Positions 41,981 through 51,206 of a stretch of 64,000 nt of DNA are shown here, in pieces. The notes under the pieces were generated by a model, which had not been told where the DNA came from, did no database searches, and saw nothing but the letters and a program-made list of their open reading frames with translations. How positions within the stretch are numbered: the first letter of the stretch is position 1; each line of letters starts with the position of its first letter. Made by a program: the position numbers and the translations under genes. Origin of the DNA: Mobilicoccus pelagius NBRC 104925 (GTDB taxonomy: Bacteria > Actinomycetota > Actinomycetes > Actinomycetales > Dermatophilaceae); NCBI RefSeq assembly GCF_000247995.1, contig NZ_BAFE01000051.1, forward strand, positions 1 through 64,000. The letters are read 5' to 3'.

Positions 41981-44131
41981 ATGAGCGTGTTCCCTCGTGT
42001 CCTCGTCGACGAGTCGCACAGCGAGGCGTGGTCGCTCGACCCGCAGGTCGCGGCCCGCATCAACCCCGCACAGCCGGCCGACGCGAGCTACGCGCAGGCC
42101 GCCGAGGTGCTGCGTCAGCGCGGCTACGACGTCACCGCCCACACGACGGGTGGGCTCGCCGCGGACGTGCTCGGCGAGGCCGACGTCCTCGTCGTCGCCC
42201 ACCCCGCGGACACCGGCGCGGAGCGCACGAGCGGTGCCGGCAGCCCCGTCTTCACCGAGGCCGAGCTCGACGCAATCGAGACCTACGTCCGCGGTGGCGG
42301 CGGCCTCGTCGTCCTCGGCGAGTGCCAGCAGGGCTCCTACGGCTCGAACCTCCTCGACCTCGTCGGCCGGTTCGGTCTCTCGATCCGCAACACGACGGTC
42401 CACGACGGCATCCACCGCTTCAACGGTGTCTCCACGTGGGTCCTCGCCGACCTCGACGACGACGGCAACGGCCGCCGCGGCGGCATCCTCTCCGGCGTCG
42501 ACGAGGCCTGCTTCTACCGCGCGGGCACGATCGTCGTCGACGACGCCGACAAGGCCGGCGAGGTCACCGTCCTCGCCCGGACCCGCGCGACCGCGGACCC
42601 GGCGGGGGAGCCCCTCGCCGTCACCGCCCGGCCGGGGGACGGACGTGTCGTCCTCCTCGCCGACTCCGACCTCTTCGGCGACGACTCCATCGACGACCTC
42701 GACCACCGCGCCCTCTGGGCCAACCTCGTCACGTGGGCCGCGGGCGCCGGACGCGGCGGCAGCGACGCCTCCCTCGAGGCCGCGTGGCTCGCCGTCGACC
42801 CCCGCTGGCTCGACCTCAAGGCCGCCGTCGAGGAGATCCGCCCGCTGCAGAACAAGGACGGCTCCATCGACGGCGAGACCCACGACCTCGACGCCGCCCG
42901 CCGCATCGTCGAACGCATCTGCACCGGCATCGAGGCCCTCGCGCCCGAGTTCCCCCACGACGCCGCCTACCTCACGCAGTGCGTCGCCGATTTCCGTCGC
43001 TGGGCCGACGAGGGCTTCGGCGTCCCCGACTTCCTCGACTCCATCCTCGTGTTCGACCCGGCCGCCCACCGCGAGGACGGCCTCGCCCACCTCGTCGTCT
43101 TCCCGATGTACACGCAGAACGGCAACCTCGACCGCAACATCGAGGCCGTGCTCGTGAGCGTCTACTGGCCCGACTGGCTGGCCGAGCTCGAGAAGACGTA
43201 CACGAACAAGGCGTTCCTCTCGATCGATTTCATCGACTTCACCCCCGGCTACGACACCGACTCCGCCGTGCTCTTCCCCGAGACCGTCGCGATGCGTGAG
43301 GTGCCGCAGTTCACGTGGGGCGCGATCTTCTCCGACCGCGAGGCCGCCCGCTTCCGTCGCGTCACCGCCGCGGCCGCCGAGCTGCTCTCCCTCGACCTGC
43401 CGCCGGACGCCGAGCGACTCCTCCACAGCCAGGAGTACTGCCAGGGCATGTTCGCGATGTGGGACATGATCCACGACCGCACCCACATGCGCGGTGACCT
43501 GCCGTTCGACCCGTTCATGATCAAGCAGCGCATGCCGTACTGGATGTACTCCCTCGAGGAGCTCCGCTGCGACCTCAACACGTTCGTCGAGGCCACGAAG
43601 CTCGAGAAGGAGGGTCAGCCGTTCGCCAAGGGCGTGCAGTACGGCGTGATCTTCGACCGCATCTTCCGGTTCTCCATCACCGGCGGCCGGGTGCGCAACT
43701 ACGACGGTCTCGGTGGTCAGCTCCTCTTCGCGTGGCTCCACAAGCACGACGCGCTGCGCTGGACCGACAACCGCCTCACGTTCGACTGGGCCGCGGTGCC
43801 CGGAAGCGTGTGCGAGCTCGCCGAGGCCGTCAACACGCTGTACCGCGAAGGCATCGACCGCAGCAAGGTCGCCCACTGGATCGCCTCGTACGACTTCGTC
43901 TCCGAGTACGTCGCCCCGCACCCGCGCTCGACGTGGGCCAAGGGTGCCGACGCCCTCCCGCTCGAGGGCAAGCCGAAGGAGCTCGTCGACCTCGTCCTGC
44001 CCGACGAGTTCCCCCTCAACGTCTTTTTCGAGGCGCTGAACAAGAAGCTCGGGCCGGTCATCACCTCCACCAAGGGCATCACCGCCGAGAGCGAGAAGCA
44101 GTACGCCGCCGAGCACGGGAGCGTCGCATGA
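41981..44131 (+). CDS. DUF6421-type protein: ThuA/GATase-like domain plus putative metal-dependent domain
   Basis: A 716-aa soluble protein of unknown function. Residues 1 to about 255 look like a ThuA/class-I-glutamine-amidotransferase fold (VLVDESHSEAW, LGEADVLVVAHPAD, YVRGGGGLVVLGECQQGSYG, GRVVLLADSDLFGDD). Residues about 260-716 are an uncharacterised domain containing HDRTH (498-502) and, 23 residues later, EE (526-527) in LEELRCDL. This spacing and the EELRCD sequence recall the HExxH...E of zinc peptidases, in particular the EExRAD motif of dipeptidyl peptidase III, with Asp replacing Glu in the first motif. ATG 41981 has GAGGAG upstream. It heads a tight three-gene operon. Any catalytic role is inference. 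Confidence 0.75.
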   Translation: MSVFPRVLVDESHSEAWSLDPQVAARINPAQPADASYAQAAEVLRQRGYDVTAHTTGGLAADVLGEADVLVVAHPADTGAERTSGAGSPVFTEAELDAIETYVRGGGGLVVLGECQQGSYGSNLLDLVGRFGLSIRNTTVHDGIHRFNGVSTWVLADLDDDGNGRRGGILSGVDEACFYRAGTIVVDDADKAGEVTVLARTRATADPAGEPLAVTARPGDGRVVLLADSDLFGDDSIDDLDHRALWANLVTWAAGAGRGGSDASLEAAWLAVDPRWLDLKAAVEEIRPLQNKDGSIDGETHDLDAARRIVERICTGIEALAPEFPHDAAYLTQCVADFRRWADEGFGVPDFLDSILVFDPAAHREDGLAHLVVFPMYTQNGNLDRNIEAVLVSVYWPDWLAELEKTYTNKAFLSIDFIDFTPGYDTDSAVLFPETVAMREVPQFTWGAIFSDREAARFRRVTAAAAELLSLDLPPDAERLLHSQEYCQGMFAMWDMIHDRTHMRGDLPFDPFMIKQRMPYWMYSLEELRCDLNTFVEATKLEKEGQPFAKGVQYGVIFDRIFRFSITGGRVRNYDGLGGQLLFAWLHKHDALRWTDNRLTFDWAAVPGSVCELAEAVNTLYREGIDRSKVAHWIASYDFVSEYVAPHPRSTWAKGADALPLEGKPKELVDLVLPDEFPLNVFFEALNKKLGPVITSTKGITAESEKQYAAEHGSVA

Positions 44132-44889
44132 GCACCTCGACCGTCGACCTGAGCGGCAAGGTCGTCCTCGTCGCCGGTGCCGCCGGTGCGGCCGGACCTC
44201 CCACGCTCGCCCGCCTCGTCGAGGCCGGAGCGACCGTCGTCGCGATCGACAACGATGCGAGCCGCCTCGACCCCGTCGTCGCCACCGCGAACGAGACGCA
44301 GGGGGAGGGCCGCGCCCAGGGCGTCGTCGTCGACCTCCTCGAGGAGGGCGCCACGAAGCCCGCGCTCACCGCCGTCCGTGAGGAGCAGGGCCGCATCGAC
44401 GGTCTGCTCCACCTCGTCGGCGGCTGGCGGGGTGGCAAGGGCATCGTCGAGTCCGACCTCGCCGACTGGGAGCTCATGCAGAACCTCCTCGTGCGCACCC
44501 TCCAGCACACGAGCCGGGCCTGCCACGACGCCCTCGTCGAATCCGGCGGGCGACTCGCGATCATCTCGACGCCTCAGGCGCAGACGCCCGGCGCGAAGAA
44601 CGCGTCCTACGCCGCGGCCAAGGCCGCCGCCGAGACGTGGACCCTCGCCGTTGCCGACTCCTTCGCCGCGGCCGCCAAGGCCGCCGCCGAGGAGGGGCGC
44701 GACGCCGAGGACGCGGCGGCCGTCATCGTGCAGATCAAGGCGCTGCTCACCGACGCGATGAAGGAGGAGCGTCCCGACCGCAAGTTCCCCGGCTACAGCC
44801 ACGTCGACGACGTCGCCGCCGAACTCGTCGGTCTCTTCGCCCTTCCCGCCGCCGACCTCAACGGCACCCGCCGTAGCCTGGCGCCATGA
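44128..44889 (+). CDS. short-chain dehydrogenase/reductase (SDR)
   Basis: A 253-aa NAD(P)-dependent oxidoreductase. The N-terminal Rossmann motif is VVLVAGAAGAAGPPTL (a variant of TGxxxGxG), a D at the end of strand 2 (AIDND) suggests NAD preference, and the catalytic residues are Tyr161 and Lys165 in SYAAAK, with STP at the Ser position. The substrate is unknown. The start overlaps the DUF6421 stop and its stop overlaps the aldolase start (ATGA at both junctions), implying a shared pathway. A helix-rich region rich in Ala (about 175-200) is slightly expanded relative to the family. Confidence 0.85.
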   Translation: MSTSTVDLSGKVVLVAGAAGAAGPPTLARLVEAGATVVAIDNDASRLDPVVATANETQGEGRAQGVVVDLLEEGATKPALTAVREEQGRIDGLLHLVGGWRGGKGIVESDLADWELMQNLLVRTLQHTSRACHDALVESGGRLAIISTPQAQTPGAKNASYAAAKAAAETWTLAVADSFAAAAKAAAEEGRDAEDAAAVIVQIKALLTDAMKEERPDRKFPGYSHVDDVAAELVGLFALPAADLNGTRRSLAP

Positions 44890-45950
44890 TCGAACGCCTC
44901 CACGACCCGGCCTTCCGCGGCTTCGCCAGCGACAACTACTCCGGTGTGCTCCCCGAGATCCTCGAGGCGCTCGCCCTCGTCAACGGCGGCCACCAGAAGG
45001 CGTACGGCGAGGACGTCTACACGGCCGCCCTCGGCGACCTCGTCACGGAGCAGTTCGGGCCCGACGCGTCGATCTACCCCGTGTTCAACGGCACGGGCGC
45101 GAACATCGTCTCCCTCGACCTCGTCACGCCCCGCTGGGGCGCGGTCGTGTGCGCCCGTTCGGCGCACATCAACGTCGACGAGTGCGGCGCGCCGGAGAAG
45201 ATCGCCGGTCTCAAGCTCCTGCCCGTCGACACCCCCGAGGGCAAGCTCACCCCCGAGCTCGTCGAGCAGGTCGCCTGGGGCTTCGACGACGAGCATCACG
45301 CCCAGGCATCCGTCGTGTCGATCACGCAGAGCACCGAGCTCGGCACGCTCTACACGGTCGAGGAGATCCGCGCGCTCGCCGACCATGCGCACTCCCTCGG
45401 CATGCGGCTCCACCTCGACGGGGCCCGCCTGTTCATCGGTGCCGCGGCGCTGGGTGTCTCGCTCAAGGAGCTCACGACCGACGCAGGTGTCGACGTGCTC
45501 TCCCTCGGCGGGACCAAGCACGGGCTCATGGGGGCCGAGGCCGTCGTCGTGCTCGACCCCGACATCCTCGACCACCCCAAGCGGGCGCTGTTCATCCGCA
45601 AGCTCGACGCGCAGCTCAACAGCAAGATGCGCTTCACCTCCGCCCAGCTCATGACGATCCTCTCGGGCGACCTGTGGCGTCGCGGATCGGAGCATGCGAT
45701 CGCGATGGCGAAGCGTCTTTCCGACGCGGTGCGCGACGTCGACGGCGTCACCGTCACGCGTGAGCCCGAGGCCAACGCCGTGTTCGCGATCCTCCCCGAG
45801 GCCGTCACCGAACGCCTGCAGCAGCGGTACCCGTTCTACGTGTGGGACGAGGCCACCGGCGAGGTGCGCTGGATGTGCAGCTTCGACACCACCGAGGACG
45901 ACGTCGACGCCTTCGCCGCCGCCCTCCGCGAGGAGATGGCCACGGCCTGA
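44886..45950 (+). CDS. low-specificity threonine aldolase / beta-eliminating lyase family protein
   Basis: A 354-aa PLP fold-type I enzyme. FNGTGANIVSLDLVTPRWGA begins the cofactor domain, HLDGARLF supplies the PLP-contacting Asp and Arg, and Lys211 in LGGTKHG forms the Schiff base. Family members cleave beta-hydroxy amino acids (threonine, allo-threonine, phenylserine) to glycine and an aldehyde. An aldehyde product could feed the SDR encoded just upstream, but this is inference. Third gene of the DUF6421 operon, joined by a 4-nt overlap. Confidence 0.88.
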   Translation: MIERLHDPAFRGFASDNYSGVLPEILEALALVNGGHQKAYGEDVYTAALGDLVTEQFGPDASIYPVFNGTGANIVSLDLVTPRWGAVVCARSAHINVDECGAPEKIAGLKLLPVDTPEGKLTPELVEQVAWGFDDEHHAQASVVSITQSTELGTLYTVEEIRALADHAHSLGMRLHLDGARLFIGAAALGVSLKELTTDAGVDVLSLGGTKHGLMGAEAVVVLDPDILDHPKRALFIRKLDAQLNSKMRFTSAQLMTILSGDLWRRGSEHAIAMAKRLSDAVRDVDGVTVTREPEANAVFAILPEAVTERLQQRYPFYVWDEATGEVRWMCSFDTTEDDVDAFAAALREEMATA

Positions 45951-45963
45951 GCCCGACCTCGTC

Positions 45964-45995
45964 GCGCGCCCGTCCCGAGCTCGGGGCGGGCGCGC
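45964..45995 (+). terminator. terminator of the DUF6421 operon
   Basis: GCGCGCCCGTCCCGAG (45964-45979) pairs with CTCGGGGCGGGCGCGC (45980-45995), 16 bp with one wobble, starting 14 bp after the aldolase stop. Confidence 0.8.
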
Positions 45996-46149
45996 GGTCG
46001 TGTGGGGGGACGTGTGCGGGGATGTGCGGGGAAATCCGAGGGTCCGTACCCACGGTCGTCGGGGCCGGATTTGGGTATCGGTGCTCAGGCGCGGGGCACC
46101 CGTCCTTGGTGGGATGAAGTCGTCCACCGGTTCTGACGAGGAGCCCGAC

Positions 46150-48324
46150 ATGCCCCCACCCACGACGTCCCCCCACGCGACGGATCCCCTCGGTGTGCTC
46201 GTCACCGAGGTCTGCGCACTGCGCCGCCAGTTCGAGGCCGTGAGCGTCGCGCTCGGCGTGCCCCCGGTCACCTGCGACCCCGCCACCGACTCGGAGGTGC
46301 CCGACGGGCACCGGCCCGCCGCCGCGCCCGCGGGGGATGCCGCCCGGCGCGTCTCGTCCCTCATCGCCGGTGCGGCATCGACGGATCCCTCGACGCCCGC
46401 AGCCCCTCCCGCGGAGCCGTGGGTGCCTCCCACTGCGGCGGTGTCTCCCCGGACCGCGGATCGAACCACGGACGAACCGGCCGACACCGCCGGTACCGAA
46501 TCGAGCGACGTGTGGCGGCGCACGGCCCCGGCGAAGCGATCGACCCCGGCGCGCCCGGCGGTGATGCCGCGGCCGCGACTGCGCTCGGCATCGGCGTCGG
46601 CGTCGGCGTCGGCACACACCCGACCCACGGAGACCCCCGCCCGCCCCGTCGGCGGCGGGGCGTCGGTCTTCACCCCCGCACGTCTCCTCGCGGCAGGTGG
46701 GGCGATCGTCACGATCCTCGGCGTCGGGTTCCTCCTCGCCGTCGCGATCGCCGCCGGCCTGTTCGGTCCCGTGCCGCGCGTCCTGTCGCTCGTCGCCCTG
46801 TCGGTCGTCCTCGGGGCCGTCGCGACGAAGGTCCGTTCCGGCAACCCCGAGGCGGGCGTGGCGCTCGCGTCCACCTCGGCCGCCGCCGGTTTCGGCGTGG
46901 TCGTCGCCGCGACGACCCTCTACCACTGGTTCCCGCCGCTCGTCGGCATCGGCGCCGGTCTCGCGATGTCCGTCGCGGGCGCCGCGGTCGCGCATCGGTG
47001 GCGGAGCGAACTCCTCGCGTGCCTCCTCCAGATCGAGGTGTTCGTCGTCCTGCCGATCGTCCTCGTGCCCCTCGACGCCGGGGCCCGGGTCCAGCTCCTC
47101 CTCTTCTCCACGCTCGCCTACGCACCCGTCATCCGGCTCGTCCACGAGCACCGGTGGCTCCGGCTCTTCCGCGTCGCGGCCGCGATCCTCCTCGTCGTCG
47201 CCCTGGTCGCGCTCCTCACGCTCCCTGCCGTCGCCGACGTGGGCATCGGATGGGCCGGTCTCGCCTCCTCGTGGATGGTCGTGCTTCTCGTCGTCGCCCA
47301 CGCGGCGCACGTCGACGAACCGGTCGTCACCTCCGCCGGGCTCGTCGCCTCCGTCCTGGCTGCCGCCACGCTGCACGACCGCGTGGACCAGGCCGGCCCC
47401 GGGTGGGGTGACGCGCCGCTGACCGTGGCCCTCGCCCTCGTGCTCGGCGTCGCCGCCTGGCGGTACGGGGGTCGCGTGCGGGGCGTCCTCACCATCGGTG
47501 CCGCCGTCCACCTCCTCCTCGGGACGGGGTTCCTCGACACCTCGCCCGGGACCGTGACGGCGCTCGTCGCCCTCGAGGCCCTGCTCCTGCTCGCCGCGGC
47601 GCGTCGGGGCCGGTCGCCGCACCTCGTCGTCACCTCGGTCGTGTTCACGGCCCTGTCGCTGATCGGCTCGGCGACCCTCGTCCGTCCGGTGAGCGTCGTG
47701 TGGGCCGCGTTCGAGGCGGGGAGTGGCACCGCCACCGGCGTCGCGCTCGGTGTCCTCCTCGGCGCCACCGCCGTGCTCCACCTCCGCTCCCGCCGTATCC
47801 TCCCGCTTCCGGGCGTGAACGAGTCGACACGCTGCGCGGTCGCCGCGCTTCTCGGCCTCTACGGCGGGAGCATCGCGCTCGTCTCCCTCGGCACGCTGCC
47901 GGGCGCGACGTCCACGGGCGTCATGTTCGCGAACGTCGGCGTGACCGTCCTGTGGGTGGTCGGCGCGCTCGCGATGATCCTCACCCCGCGCGTCGGTCTC
48001 ACTCGGGTCGGGTACGCCGTGCTCGCCCTCGCCGTCGGCAAGCTGTTCCTCGCCGACCTCCACGCCGTGAGCGGCGTCCTGCGCGCCGTCCTCTTCGTGT
48101 TCACCGGTTTGGCGCTCATCGCCGCGTCGTCGGGGATGCGGCGGACGACCTCGACCGACCCCGGCCGGTCCGGTGGATCTCCGGTGGAGGCGACGGAGAC
48201 GCCCGGAACGGTCGGCGAAGGGCCCCCGGCCCAGGACGTGGCTGCGGCGCCCGGCGGTGCGGCCGGGCAGGGCGAGTTCCCGGGTGGCGAGGCGGGCGCG
48301 CCGCAGAGGGGCGCCGACGACTGA
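46150..48324 (+). CDS. DUF2339 multi-spanning membrane protein
   Basis: A 724-aa integral membrane protein. An N-terminal cytosolic part includes a heptad-like helix (VLVTEVCALRRQFEAVSVAL) and a long Pro/Ala/Ser-rich linker with an Ser-Ala repeat (about 150-160). About 16-18 hydrophobic helices follow from residue 180, then a Gly/Pro-rich tail. The length and the segment beginning FTPARLLAAGGAIVTILGVG are typical of DUF2339, whose function is unknown. ATG 46150 has GAGGAG 6 nt upstream; an earlier in-frame ATG at 46114 lacks one. Confidence 0.77.
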   Translation: MPPPTTSPHATDPLGVLVTEVCALRRQFEAVSVALGVPPVTCDPATDSEVPDGHRPAAAPAGDAARRVSSLIAGAASTDPSTPAAPPAEPWVPPTAAVSPRTADRTTDEPADTAGTESSDVWRRTAPAKRSTPARPAVMPRPRLRSASASASASAHTRPTETPARPVGGGASVFTPARLLAAGGAIVTILGVGFLLAVAIAAGLFGPVPRVLSLVALSVVLGAVATKVRSGNPEAGVALASTSAAAGFGVVVAATTLYHWFPPLVGIGAGLAMSVAGAAVAHRWRSELLACLLQIEVFVVLPIVLVPLDAGARVQLLLFSTLAYAPVIRLVHEHRWLRLFRVAAAILLVVALVALLTLPAVADVGIGWAGLASSWMVVLLVVAHAAHVDEPVVTSAGLVASVLAAATLHDRVDQAGPGWGDAPLTVALALVLGVAAWRYGGRVRGVLTIGAAVHLLLGTGFLDTSPGTVTALVALEALLLLAAARRGRSPHLVVTSVVFTALSLIGSATLVRPVSVVWAAFEAGSGTATGVALGVLLGATAVLHLRSRRILPLPGVNESTRCAVAALLGLYGGSIALVSLGTLPGATSTGVMFANVGVTVLWVVGALAMILTPRVGLTRVGYAVLALAVGKLFLADLHAVSGVLRAVLFVFTGLALIAASSGMRRTTSTDPGRSGGSPVEATETPGTVGEGPPAQDVAAAPGGAAGQGEFPGGEAGAPQRGADD

Positions 48325-48360
48325 CCCCCTGCCGTGACCTTCGCTGGTCACGGGGACGAC

Positions 48361-48401
48361 GAGAGCCGCCCACCGCGCACGATGCGGGATGGGCGGCTCT
48401 C
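48361..48401. terminator. terminator between the DUF2339 gene and the surface-protein locus
   Basis: GAGAGCCGCCCA (48361-48372) pairs with TGGGCGGCTCTC (48390-48401), with further pairing inside. It lies 37 bp after one gene and 49 bp past the end of the other, so it can serve both directions. Confidence 0.8.
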
Positions 48402-48449
48402 ACGCGTGGGCGGCGAGACCGGGGGGATCGGTGCCACCACCCACCTCGG

Positions 48450-50857
48450 TCAGGAGCGACCGAAGAACGTCTGCGGGACGGTGTGGCGGGGGCCCCACGC
48501 CTTCTTCACGGTCGCGCCACGGCCGAGCTCCCAGGCGACCGTGTACCCACGGCCGGCCTTCGCGGAGGAGGGACGCGCGCCGGTGCGGATGTCACCGATC
48601 GCCCCCGACGTCTTCGCGTTGATCGCCGCGGCGACCTGGTCGTTCGTCGCCGTCACCGGGACGGTGATCGTGACGAACTGGTAGCGGCTCGCGCCCCCAC
48701 ATCGGACGGTCCTCGCGGTAACGGAGCTTGCCGTCGTCGTCGAAGGCCGCGACGAAGCGGGCCTGACGTGCCGTACGCGGCAGGTAACGGTCGACCTGGA
48801 ACGTGCGGGTGACCATCTTCGGGCCCTTGCCCGGCTTGGTGGGCTTCACCGGGGCGGGCTTGTCAGGGCGCGTGAGCACCGGCGCGTCGGGCGTGGTGGG
48901 CGCGTCGGGACGCGTGAGCTCCGGCTCGTCGGGCGTCGACGGGGCGGGCTTCGGGGTCACCGGCGTCCCGGGAAACGTTCGGCGTCGTCGGCGCCGGGGC
49001 CGTCGTCGTGGGCGCAGGCGTGGTGGGCTCGGGCGTCGTCGGCGTCGGAGCCGGAGTGGTCGGCTCGGGCGTCATCGGTGTGGGCTCGGGCTTGGGGGCC
49101 TCGACGGTCACCGTCTGCGGTGCGGAGTCGATGTCCTTGTGCTCGGCGACGACACCCGCCTTGTCCGAGATCGTCTCGAAGACGACGAGGGTCTTGCCCG
49201 CGGCGGAGGCGGGGACCGGGAGGGTGACCTCGACCGTGCCGTGGGCGGGCGGCGGTGGGCGTGAACGTCACGCGCACGGGCTCGCCGACCACCTCGCCGG
49301 CCTTTCCGTCGACCTTCTCCACGAGGATTCCCTCGGCCGTGTACTCCTTGCCCGGGGTGAGGCCGGTGTACGCGATGACGTCCTTGACCGTGCCGCCCGT
49401 CGCCGGAAGCACCTTGTCGGAGACGTCGTCGCCGCTGCCGTCACGTGCCGTCGTCGCGGCGGTGGGCACCGCGCCGACCGTGACGGTCTGCGCCTCGTCC
49501 GTGATGTCCTCGTGGGTGGCGACCGGGGTGGTGCCGGTGATCTCGAAGAGCTTCTCGAACGCGACGAGGGTCTTCTCCGCATAGCCGGAGGGAATCTTGA
49601 AGAACACCTCGACCGCCCCGTCGGCGGCGCTCGGGATGAACGTGGACTCCCCGGTGATCCCGGTGCCCTTGCCCGTCGTGGCGTCGACGAGTTCACCCTC
49701 GATGCGGTACTGCTTGCCGGGCACGAGGTTGCGGTAGGTGACGACGTCCGCCACGGTGCCGCCGCGGGAGTCGATGACCTTGTCGCCGTCCGCCTGGTCC
49801 TTCGCCGACGTGCCGATCACGGGCGGAGCCGGGTTGACGACCTTGGCCGCCCAGTCGATGTGCGCCGTCGACGTGAACTCCTTGGTCGTCGACTTCGCCG
49901 TGATGAGCGCCTGCGTCGAGGTTCGCGGGGTGTCCCACACCATACCGAGCGGCACGCCCGCCGAGGTGGTCTTCGCAGAGAACTGTGCCGTGCCGGCCGC
50001 CTGGGTCTCGGGCACCTGCAGGTAGATCTCCGAGCCGTTGCCGAGCGAGGAGAGGTCGAGCGGGTTGCCGGCCTTGTCGACGGCCGTGACACCCTCGGGG
50101 ATCTGCGAGGCGACGGACACCGTGTCCAAGGTCTTGAGCGTCACCGGTCCGATGATCGAGCCGGCCTCGCCCGCGGCGTGCGAGGGGTCGAACGACAGCG
50201 CGGTCGGGCCGGTGATCTTCGTCGCGTTGGCGGCGGCCTCGCGGAGGAGGCACTCGTACACCTTGCGCTGCAAGTAGGAGGCGCGGGCGGTGTCGCTGCG
50301 GGAGGCCTCGTAGGCGGTGGGGTTCGCGATGTCGATGCCGTTGGTCAGGTGTCAGACGGCGGCCTGCGTCGCGGCGACGACGAGGGACTCACGGGTGAAG
50401 CTCGCGCTCGCGACCAGAGTGGGGTCGACCCCGGCGGACTTGAGGATGTCGTCGGCGGAGACCTGCGGGTAGGACTGGCCGAGCAGCCAGGCGACCTTGG
50501 CCTTGTTCATGTTCCAGTAGGGCGCGGAGGCCCGGGACGGCTGGTAGGTGTTCCAGTCGTACGAGAAGTAGCCGCCGTAGGCGTTCACGTCCATGTTGAC
50601 GGGGACCGTGAGCTCGATGCAGCAGACGTCGGTCTCGTAGGAGCCGTTGCGGTCGGTGTCGAGCTGCATGAGGCCGGTGGTCTCGAGCTGGTTGTCGGCG
50701 AGGCGCACCCAGCCCTTCTGGGAAGGGCCGGGTTGAACGCGGCACCGCTGGTGTCGACGGCGTGCGCGGTGCTCCCGCCGGCGGCGAGGAGGCCGGCGGC
50801 GAGGCTCATGGTGGCGGCGGTCGCGATGGTGCGGCGCGTGGTCTCCGCGGTGGTCAT
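48450..50857 (-). pseudogene. broken VaFE-repeat surface protein with N-terminal TQXA thioester domain
   Basis: Five minus-strand pieces in changing frames together encode about 800 aa of one secreted adhesin-like protein. Order: signal peptide from ATG 50857 (MTTAETTRRTIATAATMSLA); thioester-type domain (YETDVCCIELTVP with the reactive Cys region); spacer (VYECLLREAAANATKITGP); two VaFE repeats (ITDEAQTVTV near 49480-49510; KDIDSAPQTVTVEAP near 49110-49145); a Pro/Thr stalk; and a C-terminal domain ending at 48450 without an LPXTG sortase signal. Lesions: a 1-nt loss near 50720 (GGG run), TGA instead of the expected Trp TGG at 50352-50354, and frameshifts near 49240-49252, 48960-48978 and 48685-48696. 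All shifts are at G/C runs, so sequencing error is possible, but the stop codon is not of that type. Confidence 0.8.
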
Positions 50858-51119
50858 CAGGTCCCCCTCAGGACTGCCGGGCGGTGTCTGTACCCGGTTC
50901 GTGGTGCGTCCGGTGGACGCGCTCCCCGACGGCGGGCCGTTCGGCCCGTCGGTCGCTCCGCGTGGCCCCCCTCGCGGTGGCGACGTCATCACTATCGCCC
51001 GTCTTGGACGGCTCTCACACAGTCGTCCGGCTCGAACGGGTGGTCGTGAGCGACAAGGCGCCCCGGCGGTGATGCCGATGGCCGCGCCCTCGTCGCGAAC
51101 GACGTTGGGACACAGCGCG
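50858..51119. other. non-coding gap upstream of the surface-protein locus
   Basis: About 260 bp with no gene I can support. GAGGGGGA directly before 50857 is the ribosome site of the surface-protein gene. No clear -10 element was identified. Confidence 0.5.
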
Positions 51120-51155
51120 CGTCGCGCCCACCCCGGGTGTGGGATGGGCGCGACG
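51120..51155 (-). terminator. terminator of the ung-SGNH operon
   Basis: CGTCGCGCCCA (51120-51130) pairs with TGGGCGCGACG (51145-51155), an 11-bp perfect stem about 50 bp past the SGNH hydrolase stop. Confidence 0.75.
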
Positions 51156-51206
51156 GTTGTGTCTATGTGGGTGGTCGGAGGGCGTCGGAACGGGCCCCGC
51201 GGGGCC

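Noticed and set aside
45805..48351. 848-codon minus-strand frame opposite the DUF2339 gene
   Set aside because: Low-complexity charged antisense product; the plus-strand frame has coherent transmembrane helices.
50352..50354. TGA in the surface-protein locus as a second selenocysteine codon
   Set aside because: The expected residue is Trp (TGG), the gene has four further lesions, and no SECIS-like hairpin with a loop G is seen directly after it.
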